Source: Multifurca ochricompacta (Eukaryota; Basidiomycota; Agaricomycetes; Russulales; Russulaceae). From it: DNA of 41,372 nt. The stretch is from the NCBI GenBank assembly GCA_022496185.1, contig WTXG01000300.1, positions 1 to 41,372 of the forward strand. Direction: 5' to 3'. Made by a program: the position numbers and the translations under genes. Shown piece by piece: positions 11,067 to 22,400 of the stretch. The notes below the pieces were generated by a model. That model was not told the DNA's origin, searched no databases, and worked only from the letters and a program-made list of their open reading frames with translations. Each line of letters starts with the position of its first letter. Position 1 is the first letter of the stretch.

Positions 11067-11869
11067 TGTTACGTTAATCTCGATGGCTGTACATTTAGTT
11101 TATTAATTATTTTATTATTTTCTTTCTCTTGCTTCCTCTTTGTTTGCATTCATTCCATGTCATTCCACCTACTTAGTGATGTGCCTGGCCTGGCTCAAAG
11201 CCAGAAGCTGGGCCAAGCCAGGCCATTGTGATGGCCCAGCAAGGGCTTTGGCCCAGCTCAGAGAAACTAAAAGCCAAAGCTGCCAGCTCAGGCTGCAGCT
11301 TTCAACAGCACATACAAGTGCAATAGCAATCATCAAAATCAGTAGAAATCTGATCACAAAGTGGTTGATTTGGGTCATGTGATCATGTTTATCATGGCAT
11401 TTCAAACTTTTTCTTTGATATAGCTTTGCAATATGTAACACACCAAGTCAGATTTGGATTAGCTGAACTATAACTACTAGTTATATGTCATAAAATTTTC
11501 TCTGCCAAAAGCTGTGGCTTGGGCCAAGCCAGGCCAGGGCCAAGCTGTCTGTGGCAGCTTTGGCTTGGCCCAGACTTCAGGAAAGCTGGAGCTGCCTCAG
11601 GCTGAGCCAAAGCTGTGGCTTTTGGGCCAAGCTGGGCTGGAACATCACTACACCTACTTGTCATTGCTAAGTGACATCATACCTCTGAACTGTATAAATA
11701 CAGTAGAGACATAGCTCAAAGACTCTAGTCTTGAGCTCTTGTATCTACAAGCTTAGTTAACTCCAGAAATCTGACTCCCTTCTTGCTTCTGCATTGCATG
11801 CTTGAGCATTATCTCATCATCAGAACTGTCAAGTTTATCTTTTACGCAGAATGGTCAGCCACCATAACA
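11067..11869 (+). repeat. solo LTR (about 318 bp) split by MITE copy 2
   Basis: Ends TGTTACG... and ...CCATAACA with 5-bp TSD CTGTG on both sides (11062-11066 and 11870-11874). Removing the MITE at 11174-11650 and one copy of its TSD leaves about 318 bp with a TATA-like tgtataaatacag near 11690-11703. The TATA box gives the plus orientation. It shares the word tcttgagctc with the solo LTR at 23270-23872. No internal retroelement sequence remains, consistent with LTR-LTR recombination. Confidence 0.8.
11174..11650 (-). mobile_element. hAT-type MITE, copy 2 (CpG-depleted)
   Basis: 477 bp, inverted relative to copy 1 (4122-4623). Ends TAGTGATGTGCC... and ...GGAACATCACTA with a perfect 8-bp TSD CACCTACT (11166-11173 and 11651-11658). 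The middle aligns closely to copy 1, but nearly every CG in copy 1 is TG or CA here (for example GCCGCGGC versus GCTGCAGC). Confidence 0.92.
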
Positions 11870-12024
11870 CTGTGTGCATTCCATGCACAGCTCAAAGCAA
11901 ACACACCCCCCCCTTTGTGCCCTCCTGCAGTTCCCTCAGGTTCTGCACACTGATGTTCTAAAATGAGTGCCACATTCCTGTAATGGGTGAAGCTCTGTGT
12001 ACACTCAGGAAAGAAGGGCAAAGG

Positions 12025-12884
12025 TGTGATGACCTAAGTTGTTGGGCATACCGCGGAGGCAAATGTCACGCATCAAGCAATGACCAGGAACTGTGTCACC
12101 CACTGTGGTTTATGCAACCACAATGACGGCGTTCTGAAACTGGAGGAAGCTGCAGCCCCAAGAGGACAAGATCCAAAGGATCAGGTCACACGGGGAGGCA
12201 GGATATTATTAGCACTATGTATCGAACTCGTGTATACAGTTACTCACCTGCAGCCCCAAGAGGACAAGATGGGGGCTACAGGCTGTTACAGGGGGTCTTA
12301 TATACATTTCTCAGTGTAATGAGGTAAGCAGTAGGTGTAAGCAAGAATCAGCAAGTATCAGTCAGCTGTATTGCTGACTGAGCCTTATCTTTTGTGATTT
12401 GTAAGCTGCTTTACTCTGCTGACTGATCATGCTCCACAGTGTGATGTCATAATGATGTCACTGTGGAGTAGATAACTGATATGTAGTCTAGCCCTTAGGT
12501 CTGGAACATGTCTATCTACTGATACATGTGAAACTGTGCTAAAATTGGCCATGGCCCGGTCTGGGCCCTTATCTAGAGCTCCACTTACCTAGAACCTTCT
12601 AGGCTGGACTCTTCTTATCTTGATAACAGCTCCACTTGGTCTAGAACTGTCTAGACTGTGGGGCCTTGCCTATTGTGGTAAACACAATAGAGAATCGACT
12701 TGTTATTGTTGAGTGGCTCTTGTGCTGACTAAGCAGCATGTGACCATCACATGTGACTTGGTCACATGATCCATGTCATGACTACATTCCCATGATCACG
12801 TGTTGAGACTGCTGGGTAATCTTCCCACAGTCATGTGATCCAAAAGGGAAAAATAAAAAGGAAAAATAAAGTAGAGCCATGACA
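12025..12884 (-). repeat. 3' LTR of the old element E
   Basis: About 860 bp, ends TGTGATGACC... and ...GAGCCATGACA on the plus strand. On the right it abuts a minus-strand polypurine tract (CCTAGGAGGGGGGTAA) and the 3' end of a pol gene, as a 3' LTR should. A reverse TATA (cttatatac) is near 12299. It contains a 20-base direct repeat, CAGCCCCAAGAGGACAAGAT, at about 12152 and 12252. The left boundary rests on TG..CA termini only; the matching 5' LTR is not in the window. Confidence 0.65.
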
Positions 12885-13668
12885 TTACCCCCCTCCTAGG
12901 GCGTAACGTCCTTGTAAGCTGCATAAAGTTGTGTGGGCTGCCAAGGGGCAGTGGTGAAGTGGATTGCGGCAATTTTCCTAGGAGCTCCTGGGTTCTGTTG
13001 ATAGAACTTTTGAATGGAGTCCTGTGCATGGGTTAAATTCCGTTCCGGTTCCCATGTATCTTTGCCTTCTCCATTGTGAAACAGGCATGTGCACAGCATA
13101 CTGACTGTGAAGTTAGCAGGTTAGGCTAGACAAAGAAAGTTACTTCAGAGGTTAGAAGAACTCTATATTACTATACTACTGACCTAGACAAAGAAAGTTC
13201 TATGTAAAGAACATTAGTCTAATAGTTAAGTAGATAGTATAGAAGGCACTTACACTTCAGAGGTTAGAAGAACTCTGAAGTGGAAGAGACGAAACAGACA
13301 CCCTTATATACGCTAAGGGATGGTCTGTGCGCACTGGGAATAAGTCCACAAGTGCCAGACAAAGTCCAAACAAACAAACAGAGGGAGAAAGGCCATTGGC
13401 CACTACAGGAATCACATGTTACATGGTGCATCAGTCAGCTACTGTGGAATGTGAGAAAGAAAGTAATAAAGATAATGTAAATAGTCCGAAACTCCGGTAT
13501 CTAATCTAATCTACAAAGTAGCTAATCTAATCACCTGATGCCTGAAGCATCACCGAACATCTCCTGTGTTCAACATCCATAACCCTTCCATCGGATAAGG
13601 AACTTGAGTGTATGACTGAACATTTTGCTATCTCTGATGTGGTCTACTTCATACTCTTCCTCACCGTC
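12885..13668 (-). pseudogene. 3' end of pol of element E (chromodomain), split by a solo LTR
   Basis: On the minus strand EEEYEVDHIRDSKMFSHTLK and FLIRWKGYG (13576-13665) continue after the solo LTR at 13075-13575 as GEGKDTWEPERNLTHAQDSI and about 45 more residues, ending at a stop at 12896. This is a chromodomain, which in chromoviruses targets integration to heterochromatin. It belongs to a different subfamily from A-D: there is no third ORF, and a polypurine tract and LTR follow at once. The 5' side is cut off by LTR fragment F at 13669. Confidence 0.85.
13075..13575 (-). repeat. solo LTR inside the chromodomain of E
   Basis: 501 bp, TGTGAAACA...TGTTCAACA, with 5-bp TSD TCCAT (13070-13074 and 13576-13580). 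Removing it with one TSD rejoins ...RWKGYG and GEGKDTWEPE in frame. A reverse TATA (cttatatacgc) near 13301 gives the minus orientation. Internal direct repeats: ACTTCAGAGGTTAGAAGAAC near 13142 and 13255, and TAGACAAAGAAAGTT near 13127 and 13186. Confidence 0.9.
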
Positions 13669-13882
13669 TGTTACGAACCCTGCTGTGTTGTCTTGTTTTC
13701 TTTCCCCGTCACATGATGCCTCGTTTGGCCCTGTTTGCCCTTTTGTTGACTGTGTTATGACCTTCTTTGTGCATATTTGTTCCTTATCTTTGACCAAGGC
13801 TGTGCTTATCTCTGACTCATACATTACACCAGAACTCTTACATATTTTCCCACCAGAATCACGACTATACCAGATCTGTCTA
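13669..13882 (+). repeat. LTR fragment F (first about 214 bp of an A-family LTR)
   Basis: Begins TGTTACGAACCC inside the E chromodomain (left flank ccgtc) and is closely similar to the first about 214 bp of the A LTR read from 14477 leftward. It stops abruptly where the A LTR begins, so A inserted into it. The rest should lie beyond A's other end, outside the window. Confidence 0.82.
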
Positions 13883-14477
13883 TGTAATGCCTGGTGCGGG
13901 CGTTCGTCACAACGTGTGATAAGTCGTGTAGCAAAACTACGGAGTCAGGTGTGTACTGTCTTCCAAGTACACGGAGTTCAGGTGAGAAGTCAACACAAAG
14001 GAGCTAATCCCTTAGTGTTGGTGAGCGGAGAAGTGCCAGAAGCACTGAGACGATTCAAGAGTCGGGTCTTAGGAATCACCCAGAAGGTAATGCACCAAGT
14101 CGATTAAGAAGTCAAGTCTAAGGCATACAGGCTATCTAGGCGGGCCTTATATATGTAGTAGAGGTCGGAGTCTAAATTGGAGTACCATACTCGATGTATC
14201 AACAAAGTCGTAATGTGACCAAATGGGGGACGGAGTCAGTGTGGGCCAGGTGAGAATATATGTAGATGAATCTGGTATAGTTGTGATTCTGGTGGGAAAA
14301 TACGTAAGCATTCTTGTGTAAAGTATGAGTCAGAGATAAGCACAGCCTTGGTCAAAGATAAGGGACAAATATGTATAAAGGAAGTCATAACATGGTCAAC
14401 GAAGGGGCAAACAGGGTCAAACAGCACGTCACGTGAAGAGAAAAAGGAAACAAGATGATGCAGCGGGGTTTGTAACA
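13883..14477 (-). repeat. 3' LTR of element A
   Basis: 595 bp; on the plus strand it runs TGTAATGCCTGG... to ...GGTTTGTAACA, followed by the reverse of a polypurine tract (AAAAAGGGGGTAA on the minus strand, about 14478-14490). A reverse TATA (cttatatatg) is near 14148 and, read on the minus strand, AGACTTGACTT lies downstream of it, the counterpart of the AGACTCGACTT element in B, C and D. Confidence 0.88.
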
Positions 14478-14508
14478 TTACCCCCTTTTTAAGTCCTAGC
14501 AGAGCCAG

Positions 14509-15587
14509 CTAGATTGGCATACTGTCGTCATCCTGGACTAGGGAGAGGTAGTCGTTGGCTACGGCGTAGTGGTCCGCGTTGTAATTCTCCTTTTCTTTGT
14601 TGGTGGGGCAAATGTGTGTTCGTAGAAAACCATAGGGCCCTCGTCTCCCACAGTGAAAGCAGCCATTGTAAACATGGCAGTTGATCTCCCGATGACTGGC
14701 GTTGTGGGAGAGACACTTGCCGCACCACCCTGAGGGGTTCTGGACAGTGGGGGCCTGTGTGAGTCGTCGGAATAAACATTGGTGACTCCAGTGCGAGGTA
14801 CTTTGACAATGTTGGCATCATTTCACAGCCTTGGGACAGCACCAGCTGAGATGGTACTTGCTGCTGCAGCGCCAGCAAAGCGTTCAGAAATGGTCTGGTA
14901 TGCCTCTCCTCGTTCCAACCTTGTCCTGATGCTTGCCAGGTGATGTTCTATGTCAAAAACCCCTCGGTTAATTTTCACCATCTGCCGTTCATAATCGCGG
15001 CATTGCATCTCTAGGTTGTCCCAAAGTGCCTGGAACTTGCGGAGTCGTGCTATCTCAGTGGTCAGTCGCGGCATTCGTAGGTCCCGAAGCACCTCATTGA
15101 TCGCAAAGGCACGCAGGTCATGGGCTGAGAGGTGTTGCAAATGTTCGGGCCCTAGGACATAATGCAGCCGATTGACGTTCTTTTCTTCGAGGTAGACTGG
15201 GGCCCCATAGACAGGTCCCCCTTTCTCTAAGCACCCGGCAACATCCATACCTTCGTTGGTGTAATAAATGTACTTGGCCACTTCCGTAGTGCCGTCATTC
15301 TTAGTCAATGGGATCATGAGCGGGAAGTAAAATTGTGAGCCGGGGTTGTTGGGGAAAAAGGGGAACTCCAGAGACTCATCACCGAAATCTACATCGATTA
15401 GGTCGTTGGGATGGGGGTGTTCGGGCAGATTAAAATCTTTGTCGATGTTGATGATTCTGTCCCCTTGGGCCACTTGGGCAGTCGCATCGTAGTCAACGAG
15501 AGAAAGTGGGCGAGAAGGAGGATGCACAGGAGTAAGTACGGGAAACGCATCGATGGCGGCTGAGGTGTGGATCTTGGAAGAAGGCAT
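14509..15587 (-). pseudogene. ORF3 of element A (extra downstream ORF with zinc knuckles)
   Basis: Homologue of the third ORF of B and C. The first ATG of the family start (MPSSKIHTSAAIDAF) is at 15587, 45 bp after the pol stop. Conserved blocks HPNDL, EFPFFPNNPGSQFYFPL, GMDVAGCLEKGGPVYGAPVY and the helical stretch near RRERLERGEAYQTISERF-type sequence are followed by the zinc-knuckle region (CWRCSSKYHLSWCC, CQHCQSTSHWSHQC, WCGKCLSHNASHREINC). A frameshift near 14880 and a TGA where a Trp codon is expected near 14823 break it. Function unknown; the knuckles suggest nucleic-acid binding. Confidence 0.75.
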
Positions 15588-15632
15588 GAGCGAGTTTCTG
15601 GTTAATTGTGGGGGGGAGGGCTGTTCAGCCAC

Positions 15633-15868
15633 TCATATTTTCTCTGGCTCTTTATCTGCCTCTGGGTGGCGCTTATAGAAGTCTTTGATGAGTCTGGGCA
15701 CAAAGACATCCGCAGCAGATTCCCATGAGTTGTTGGCATCTGGGAATCCCTTCCATTTGATCAAGTAATGGAGCTTCCGATTACGCCCTTGACCCTTCCA
15801 TTTTGCGTCGGCGATACGTTCTACTTCCCATTCCGGTTTGCCGTTAACAAGGTCAAGGGGAGGTCTGG
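15633..15868 (-). pseudogene. end of pol of element A (chromodomain)
   Basis: The minus strand reads PEWEVERIADAKWKGQGRNR then KLHYLIKWKGFPDANNSWE, a classic chromodomain, ending with a stop at 15633-15635. This is the C-terminus of the integrase whose remainder is at 39258-41372. The residues that appear upstream of 15864 in an ORF reading are from the hAT end and do not belong to it. Confidence 0.9.
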
Positions 15869-15874
15869 TGTTAC
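15867..15874 (+). repeat. left TSD of the hAT; includes the first 6 bp of element B
   Basis: GGTGTTAC here and at 23173-23180. GG is the end of B's own TSD (tctgg) and TGTTAC is the start of B's 5' LTR, so the hAT landed across the A/B boundary. The true left end of B is therefore 15869. Confidence 0.9.
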
Positions 15875-16080
15875 TAGTGTTTAAAAGTCCGGTCCAGTCC
15901 GGTTTTTTCAATAAATTTCATGTGGACCGGACCGGCAACCGGTCTATAGTAACTCAAATATAGACCAACTGCAGACCGGACTTCTTAGGACCGGTCTATA
16001 GCGGTTCACTTTCGGTCCAACAACCGGTTCCAACCGGTTCTCACATGACCAGTTCAGAACCGGTCAGAGGTCGGTTCCCA
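15875..16080 (+). repeat. left TIR and subterminal repeat zone of the hAT
   Basis: The TIR (15875-15896) is followed by many short words of the type ACCGGT, GACCGG and GGTCTATAG in both orientations. The right end (22990-23172) has the same vocabulary. Such clusters are typical transposase-binding sites in hAT elements (Ac family knowledge); binding here is inferred. Confidence 0.8.
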
Positions 16081-16478
16081 GACACTTGCAATTCTTGCAT
16101 TACATTCTGTTATTCCGTTTTGACTCCTATTACTATTACTGTACAAATTTTTCATTTCTCCATCATTTTCACTAGTATACAAGCACAACTTCATGATATT
16201 TTAAAAGGACTCCTATTGTAGCATAAATTGTATAAAAAACCTATAAGAGTACTTGTATCAACAACAGAGTCTTGCTTTGCTTCCACTTCCACCTCTCACG
16301 CATCCCTGCTCATCTTCTTTTGCATCTATAATTGCATAGTAGTCAGGACACTTGTAGGGAGAACCATCAATACAGGACAGATAAGAGTTGGGGAGGGCAT
16401 GAACAATGTATATCTTCCATAAATCAGTTTCTGGACATTATAACAAAGTTTTCAGATGAAGTAGAGATGGGATGGAAA

Positions 16479-17690
16479 TTATATACCCGGGTCATTGACA
16501 AGTGTGAGCAATTCCTCTGTGCTAACCATAACAATTGGAAGCTCTGACAGTATGGAAAGTATGCCCTGGGTGACATTCCCATTGCTTGAAATCCATTTTG
16601 TGAGACCTACGCAGCTGCTCAGCACTAATTCACTTACCCTGTGACACCAAAGACCATTGGCCCGAACTTTTCGGAGTGCCATGTTCAGCAACTTGGCTTC
16701 CAATATACCTTAGTTGAGCATGGTGAGTGTCAAGATATGGTGATGTATGCGGGCGGGGGGCATACTACAAAGACCGTTCCACATTAGCTACAAGGGCTAA
16801 GGAAGGAAGTGGATACTCACGAGGAATGGAGATGCAACCCCATGTTCCAAGTATTTGTGTGCCATTGCAACGAGTGCCTTGAGTGTTCCAGCAACTAAGA
16901 ACACATTGATGGGCCTCAGGTAGGATGATACATAGCATTACACACCTCCAGCATGCCACCCAAACGCGACTGTCCGCCTGCCATTGCCCGTATTGACACG
17001 TACAGAATCAATTTCTATGTTCAGTGATGGAGGATGCACACCAGGTCGACGACGAGTAGAAGTAGAAGTGGAAGAAGGGGCAATGATGATGATGATGGGT
17101 GACAAGAGGGATAGCGGAGACGGCAAAAGTGTTATCCGATACGGCTTCGCTGAGAGCTTCCATTAACAGTTCGATGGTGATGTCAGTCACGTCCGCGTCC
17201 ACGTCCACTCCCATTCCCACTCTCATGCCCACGTTCATCTCGACTGCTGGTGGTTTGTCAGATAATTCACCACCAAGTATGCCATCATCACCATTATTGC
17301 CATTGATGATAACTTTTGGTACAGTAAAATCCATCCTCGTCGTCAGTTCCGGCTCCAGTGGTGGCTGTGGCTGTGGTGCTTGCCAAGGCTGTGGAGTCGT
17401 GGCACCCAACTGGATGGCGGAGGCAGGTCGCGGGGAGGAGGAAGGCGAGGATGATGAGTGTTGTTGCTCGCGCTTGTGCCGATACATAGGGTCATCTTCA
17501 TGTTCCAGTCAAAAGTTCGTAATCGAGGACTTGGTATAGGTTGGTGCACATGTTGATAAGAAGGTTGGTAGTGCGGCTGGTGGTGTGGCAGCACAGGAGT
17601 CAAATGGGGCGGAGGTGGCGGACTGTCATGTCCCATACCTGGACCTGGGTGGTGCCAGTGATGGAATGGTGAGGCAGTGCTGGACACCGG
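16479..17690 (-). other. passenger segment with unrecognised spliced coding-like pieces
   Basis: Minus-strand open stretches with plausible GT-AG junctions. There is a His/Pro/Ser-rich region (17340-17687), an acidic region, then VRVNTGNGRRTVAFGWHAG followed across an intron by GTLKALVAMAHKYLEHGVAS near 16825-16890, EAKLLNMALRKVRANGLWCH near 16640-16700, and SELPIVMVSTEELLTLV near 16490-16545. These look like exons of a host gene, but no family is recognised, not all junctions keep one frame, and no intact start or stop is defined. They share orientation with the MYST fragment and transposase. Confidence 0.4.
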
Positions 17691-17854
17691 ATGAGAACCT
17701 TGAACTGAAGGCGAATGACGCTTCTAGAAACAGAAAGTGAGATTAATTAAGACATGAATTGTAACAACAACCAATTGAGGGGGATGATAGAGAGGAGCAT
17801 ACGGGGGCGAGAATACTGCCAAGGATGAGGTGGAGGCTTAAGACGTGAGCCTCA

Positions 17855-18815
<961 letters not shown>

Positions 18816-18974
18816 TTGATAGGTGGCGAATGCTCTACCGCTTTACATGTCAGCGTACATGTGTGCCCTCAAGACAATGCAAGATCAAAGCAATCTACAA
18901 AACATATCAGTACATGACACGGCAAGTGCAGAACTTACCACTGAAACCGAGCTTTATGACTCTGGCGCTTCACA

Positions 18975-19400
18975 ACACATCTTCCCATTCCTCCAATGTT
19001 TCACTTCTTATTGATCCATTCCACCCAGAGCTATCACTGCAGCTGACAAATGAGTCTTCTATGCCATCGGGACTGGCAATCTTCAAATCGAGGTGCCGAA
19101 TGGGCTGAAGACCACACCAGTTATTCTCAGAGACGCCTCATACACACTTGAAATTAGACTCACCATCGTATCCATTGGATGTATTGCAAATACTTGTTAC
19201 TGTTTCCTTTGAAGGCCAGGATTGCAAAATCAAAGATACAAAAGGAGATTGGGCAAAATCAGCATAAGCCCCAATGGGCTGTATGAAGTTGAACACATAC
19301 ACGCGGTGGCAGTTGCACCCGAACCCAAAGTGGATATTCTCACGCTTCACAGACGGCTCAATCTCGCATCCAGGCCACAGTCATCAGATAGAAACACAAG
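18975..19400 (-). other. passenger segment, coding-like, unrecognised
   Basis: The minus strand reads PGCEIEPSVKRENIHFGFGC then NCHRVYVFNFIQPIGAYADF and SPFVSLILQSWPSKETVTSI. After a candidate intron (gtgagt...cag) comes IRHLDLKIASPDGIEDSFVS then a stretch ending at a stop near 18976. Composition and candidate splice sites look like host exons, but I recognise no family and the reading frame across the intron is not clean. Confidence 0.35.
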
Positions 19401-19481
19401 CATAATTATATTAGAACGTCTTAACGTTCTACTCTACTGCGATGGCTACTTCTAATCTAATGTAGTCATAATAAAGTTTAT

Positions 19482-22400
19482 TCAACAGTCTACAACCATG
19501 TCATCTGCATACTTATCAAATTCAGCAAGCATGGCATCTGCCTCTAAAAGATCTGCATAACACTTGAGGTCCACCTCCTCTACCTCAGCCGAGTTCCATG
19601 CAGCAAGGTCAGTGATTGTGTTACGCCATGCAAACTTCATTATCTGAAGTTCTTCAAATCGTCCTGCACCCAAACGTGAACGGCGGTCCTCGGCAGTTTG
19701 TTTACTTGCTGAAAAAAGTCGCTCACAGGGTACAGATGATGCCTGACAGGGGAGGACATCAAGTGCAATCCGTGCGAGTGTCGGAAAAAGCTGGCAATGA
19801 TCCTGAAATTGTACCTTAGATAGATAGGTAGAAAATCAATGAATTGCCCACAAACCTGCCACCATTCCACAATGTCTGTCTCCTTGGTGACATCTGCAGG
19901 AACATCCTTGAGATATCGTCGTAGTTCAGCAGCCCACCCTTCATCCCCCTCCTGTGTCAGAAGCATCTGGCGATGTTTGTCAAACTCGGAAAGAAAGGAT
20001 GTGGTTGGCAAACTTCTGGTATCAGAAGACTCTGGGGTAGTGGTTGGCATCATTACCGTTGGTGCTCTAGGTCGTGTCTTCCAGTAGGCTTCCATCTGTA
20101 AGAGTAGTGTCAGTGGATTTTGGGAAGATATAGGGCATTACACATACCGTTGTTTCAAGAATCTTCTGGGCCTCGTCTTGCCAGTTTTTTGCATCCCAGT
20201 TTCCTGCTGCACGATCCTCAGCCTGTTCCTCCTCTCCTCCCCAAGCTAACTTGATGTACTGGAGTTTGTAGTATGGATGGAGAACTATAAGATGGAATTG
20301 AATGCTGCGTCACTAAGAGATCTGTTCACATACGTAATGAGAGCACATAGTAAGGTTTCTCGTCAAAGCGAGAATAGTACTTGTTCAGCTTGTTTAGCCC
20401 ATCGGTAATTGCAGGCCTGTATGCAGCATATTGCACATCATCAGCTTTTGTTTCCCAGGCTGTCTGTAGTTCCTCAATTGCTGGAAGGGCACGCCACAAG
20501 GTTGGCTGCCGCTCGGGGGAGAAGTAGTGCTGGATGGCCCTCGAATCCTGGACTAGTGGTCAGTAGTGGGAAGTACATAGATTTGTAAACACGCACCGCT
20601 AAGATATCCTTCACATCGCATACTCGGCTCCAATCATCTTCAGATAATTTGAATGCTGACCATGGGATGTGCTTGATGATCTGTCCACCCTTTCTGATGG
20701 TCGTGATGTTGCCGAAACGTTCATCAGCAGATACAATGAATCGATTGATTGGCTGTCATCACTTGTCAAAAAGAAAAGAACTATTAAATATACAAGTACT
20801 CACCTGTCGAAGGGCATAAGAGCAGTCCAACATGAGAAATGCCGATCCCCATCGAATATTGCTGTGGAGAGGGATCTTGCGTGGATGTGGGATGCCACAC
20901 TCAAGTTGATATCTCTGGAAGCATTCGATACGCTGTCCAGATGACTGAATCTGGAATTGAACAAATAGGAATAGGGCATTGTCTTGGAGATGATAGGACA
21001 GTAGCCTACCTTAATGGCAAGAGTGCGGATAGCAGCAATAATATCCAAAGATCCATTCAACATACGGTTAGCAGGTACCTCGGGATCAAATTCCCATATG
21101 GCAGTGGCTGTCTCCACAGCAGCAATCTTGGTGATGTGTGACATGATATCGATATTGGCTAGATTGACGACATGCTCAAGACAACTGAAAAAAGGTGAGA
21201 ATGTGTGCAAGTCTTGGTAAATGCAAAATGCTCACGGGAGTTGGCTGGTGAACGCATCCCAGTGGTTGAGCTGTCGACGTTGATGCAAATCCTCGAGTGT
21301 TGAACAGATCTTGTCATTTGTTGATGCATTGTCTAGCGTTATGGTAGAAAGCTGAGCAAGAATCAATGTAAAGTAGTTGATCACATCGAGGACATGCTTA
21401 CCTTGGATTTATTCCGATTACAGATCCCCACACGGTCACACAGCCCCATGAAATAACGCCCAAGGTTGTCCCCACCATGATCCCCTGATATAGCCTTGAA
21501 TCCCACAACCTCTGATCTCATCTTCCACTTTGCATCCTTGACATCGATCCAGTGTGCAGTCATCCCCAAGAAGGCTGCTTTTGTAGTGTCTGCAGACCAT
21601 CCATCTGCAGTGCTTGAGATTTTCCCCGGTGCTGCCTGTTTTCTTTTGTAAGTCTTTGTTGTAATTGTCATGTATTGTAACTTACAAGAATATCTCTCTT
21701 CGCTCTTCCAAGCGATTGACAAACTGATTGTGGATGTATCTTGTGACATCGTGAGTACTCGGTAAATCCCTTGTCTTTGACTGTGGTCTCATTGCTACCA
21801 AACAGTTACGGAACGAAGCTTTATTAGCAACAGCTAGGGACTTGGAGCAACATTCAATGCACTTCAATTATTTCCTCAAGATTGTGAAAACTTACCTGAT
21901 CATCGCATGCCACAAACTTTGAGACTGCATTCAGAATACCACCCTGCGTGAACACTTTTGGACCTGCAGTTACTTTCTCAAAAGCCGTATCCAATGTTGG
22001 CTGCTTCCCCTTCATCCTTTTCTTTTCCTCCTGTGCCTTCCAGAGTGAACGGGGTATTGCCCAGTGGTGAATAGGTGTGTCAGTCTCCTTACATCTCCTC
22101 TCATAGACTTTCCAGTGCAGCCGTGCATGCTGGCGGCATGAGGAGTTACTTCCCTTGAAGAACGCCTTCTGCATTCCCTCGCATTTAATCAATTCTGCAT
22201 CTTCTCTGTATCTTTGTGAGTATAATGATTCTCTCATTGTGTGGGCATGGGACTTACCTGCAGATGTTGCACCACCGCCCTCTCACAGTCTCATTGGTAC
22301 CATCCCGCTTCTTGAAGTTGACTGTTAAGTGGTCCGAGAACAGTAATCTGATATCTTTTGAGGAGTCGGCTTTCACCTTCAGTCTCACAGGGATTTCACT

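Larger units (their letters stand above)
13883..15868 (-). mobile_element. Ty3/gypsy element A, left part (continues at 39258)
   Basis: Holds the 3' LTR, polypurine tract, ORF3 and the end of pol of a minus-strand element interrupted by element B. The 5-bp TSD tctgg lies at 15864-15868 and 39258-39262. Joining across it restores the pol reading frame seamlessly (a Phe-Pro-Arg-Pro-Pro stretch before the chromodomain), proving that the two parts were once contiguous. Confidence 0.92.

Noticed and set aside
13280..13509. Two small plus-strand ORFs
   Set aside because: Wholly inside the solo LTR at 13075-13575, with no motif.
15633..15911. 92-codon ORF starting MKKPDWTGLLNTSNTR
   Set aside because: The first about 15 residues come from the hAT terminus and TSD; the genuine coding part is only the chromodomain segment up to 15868.
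17099..17539. Plus-strand 146-codon Ser/Thr-rich ORF
   Set aside because: Low-complexity antisense of a His/Pro/Ser-rich minus-strand stretch; no independent support.
19222..19455. Plus-strand 77-codon ORF
   Set aside because: The opposite strand of the same segment has better codon-like structure and candidate splice sites; kept only as the unrecognised minus-strand block.
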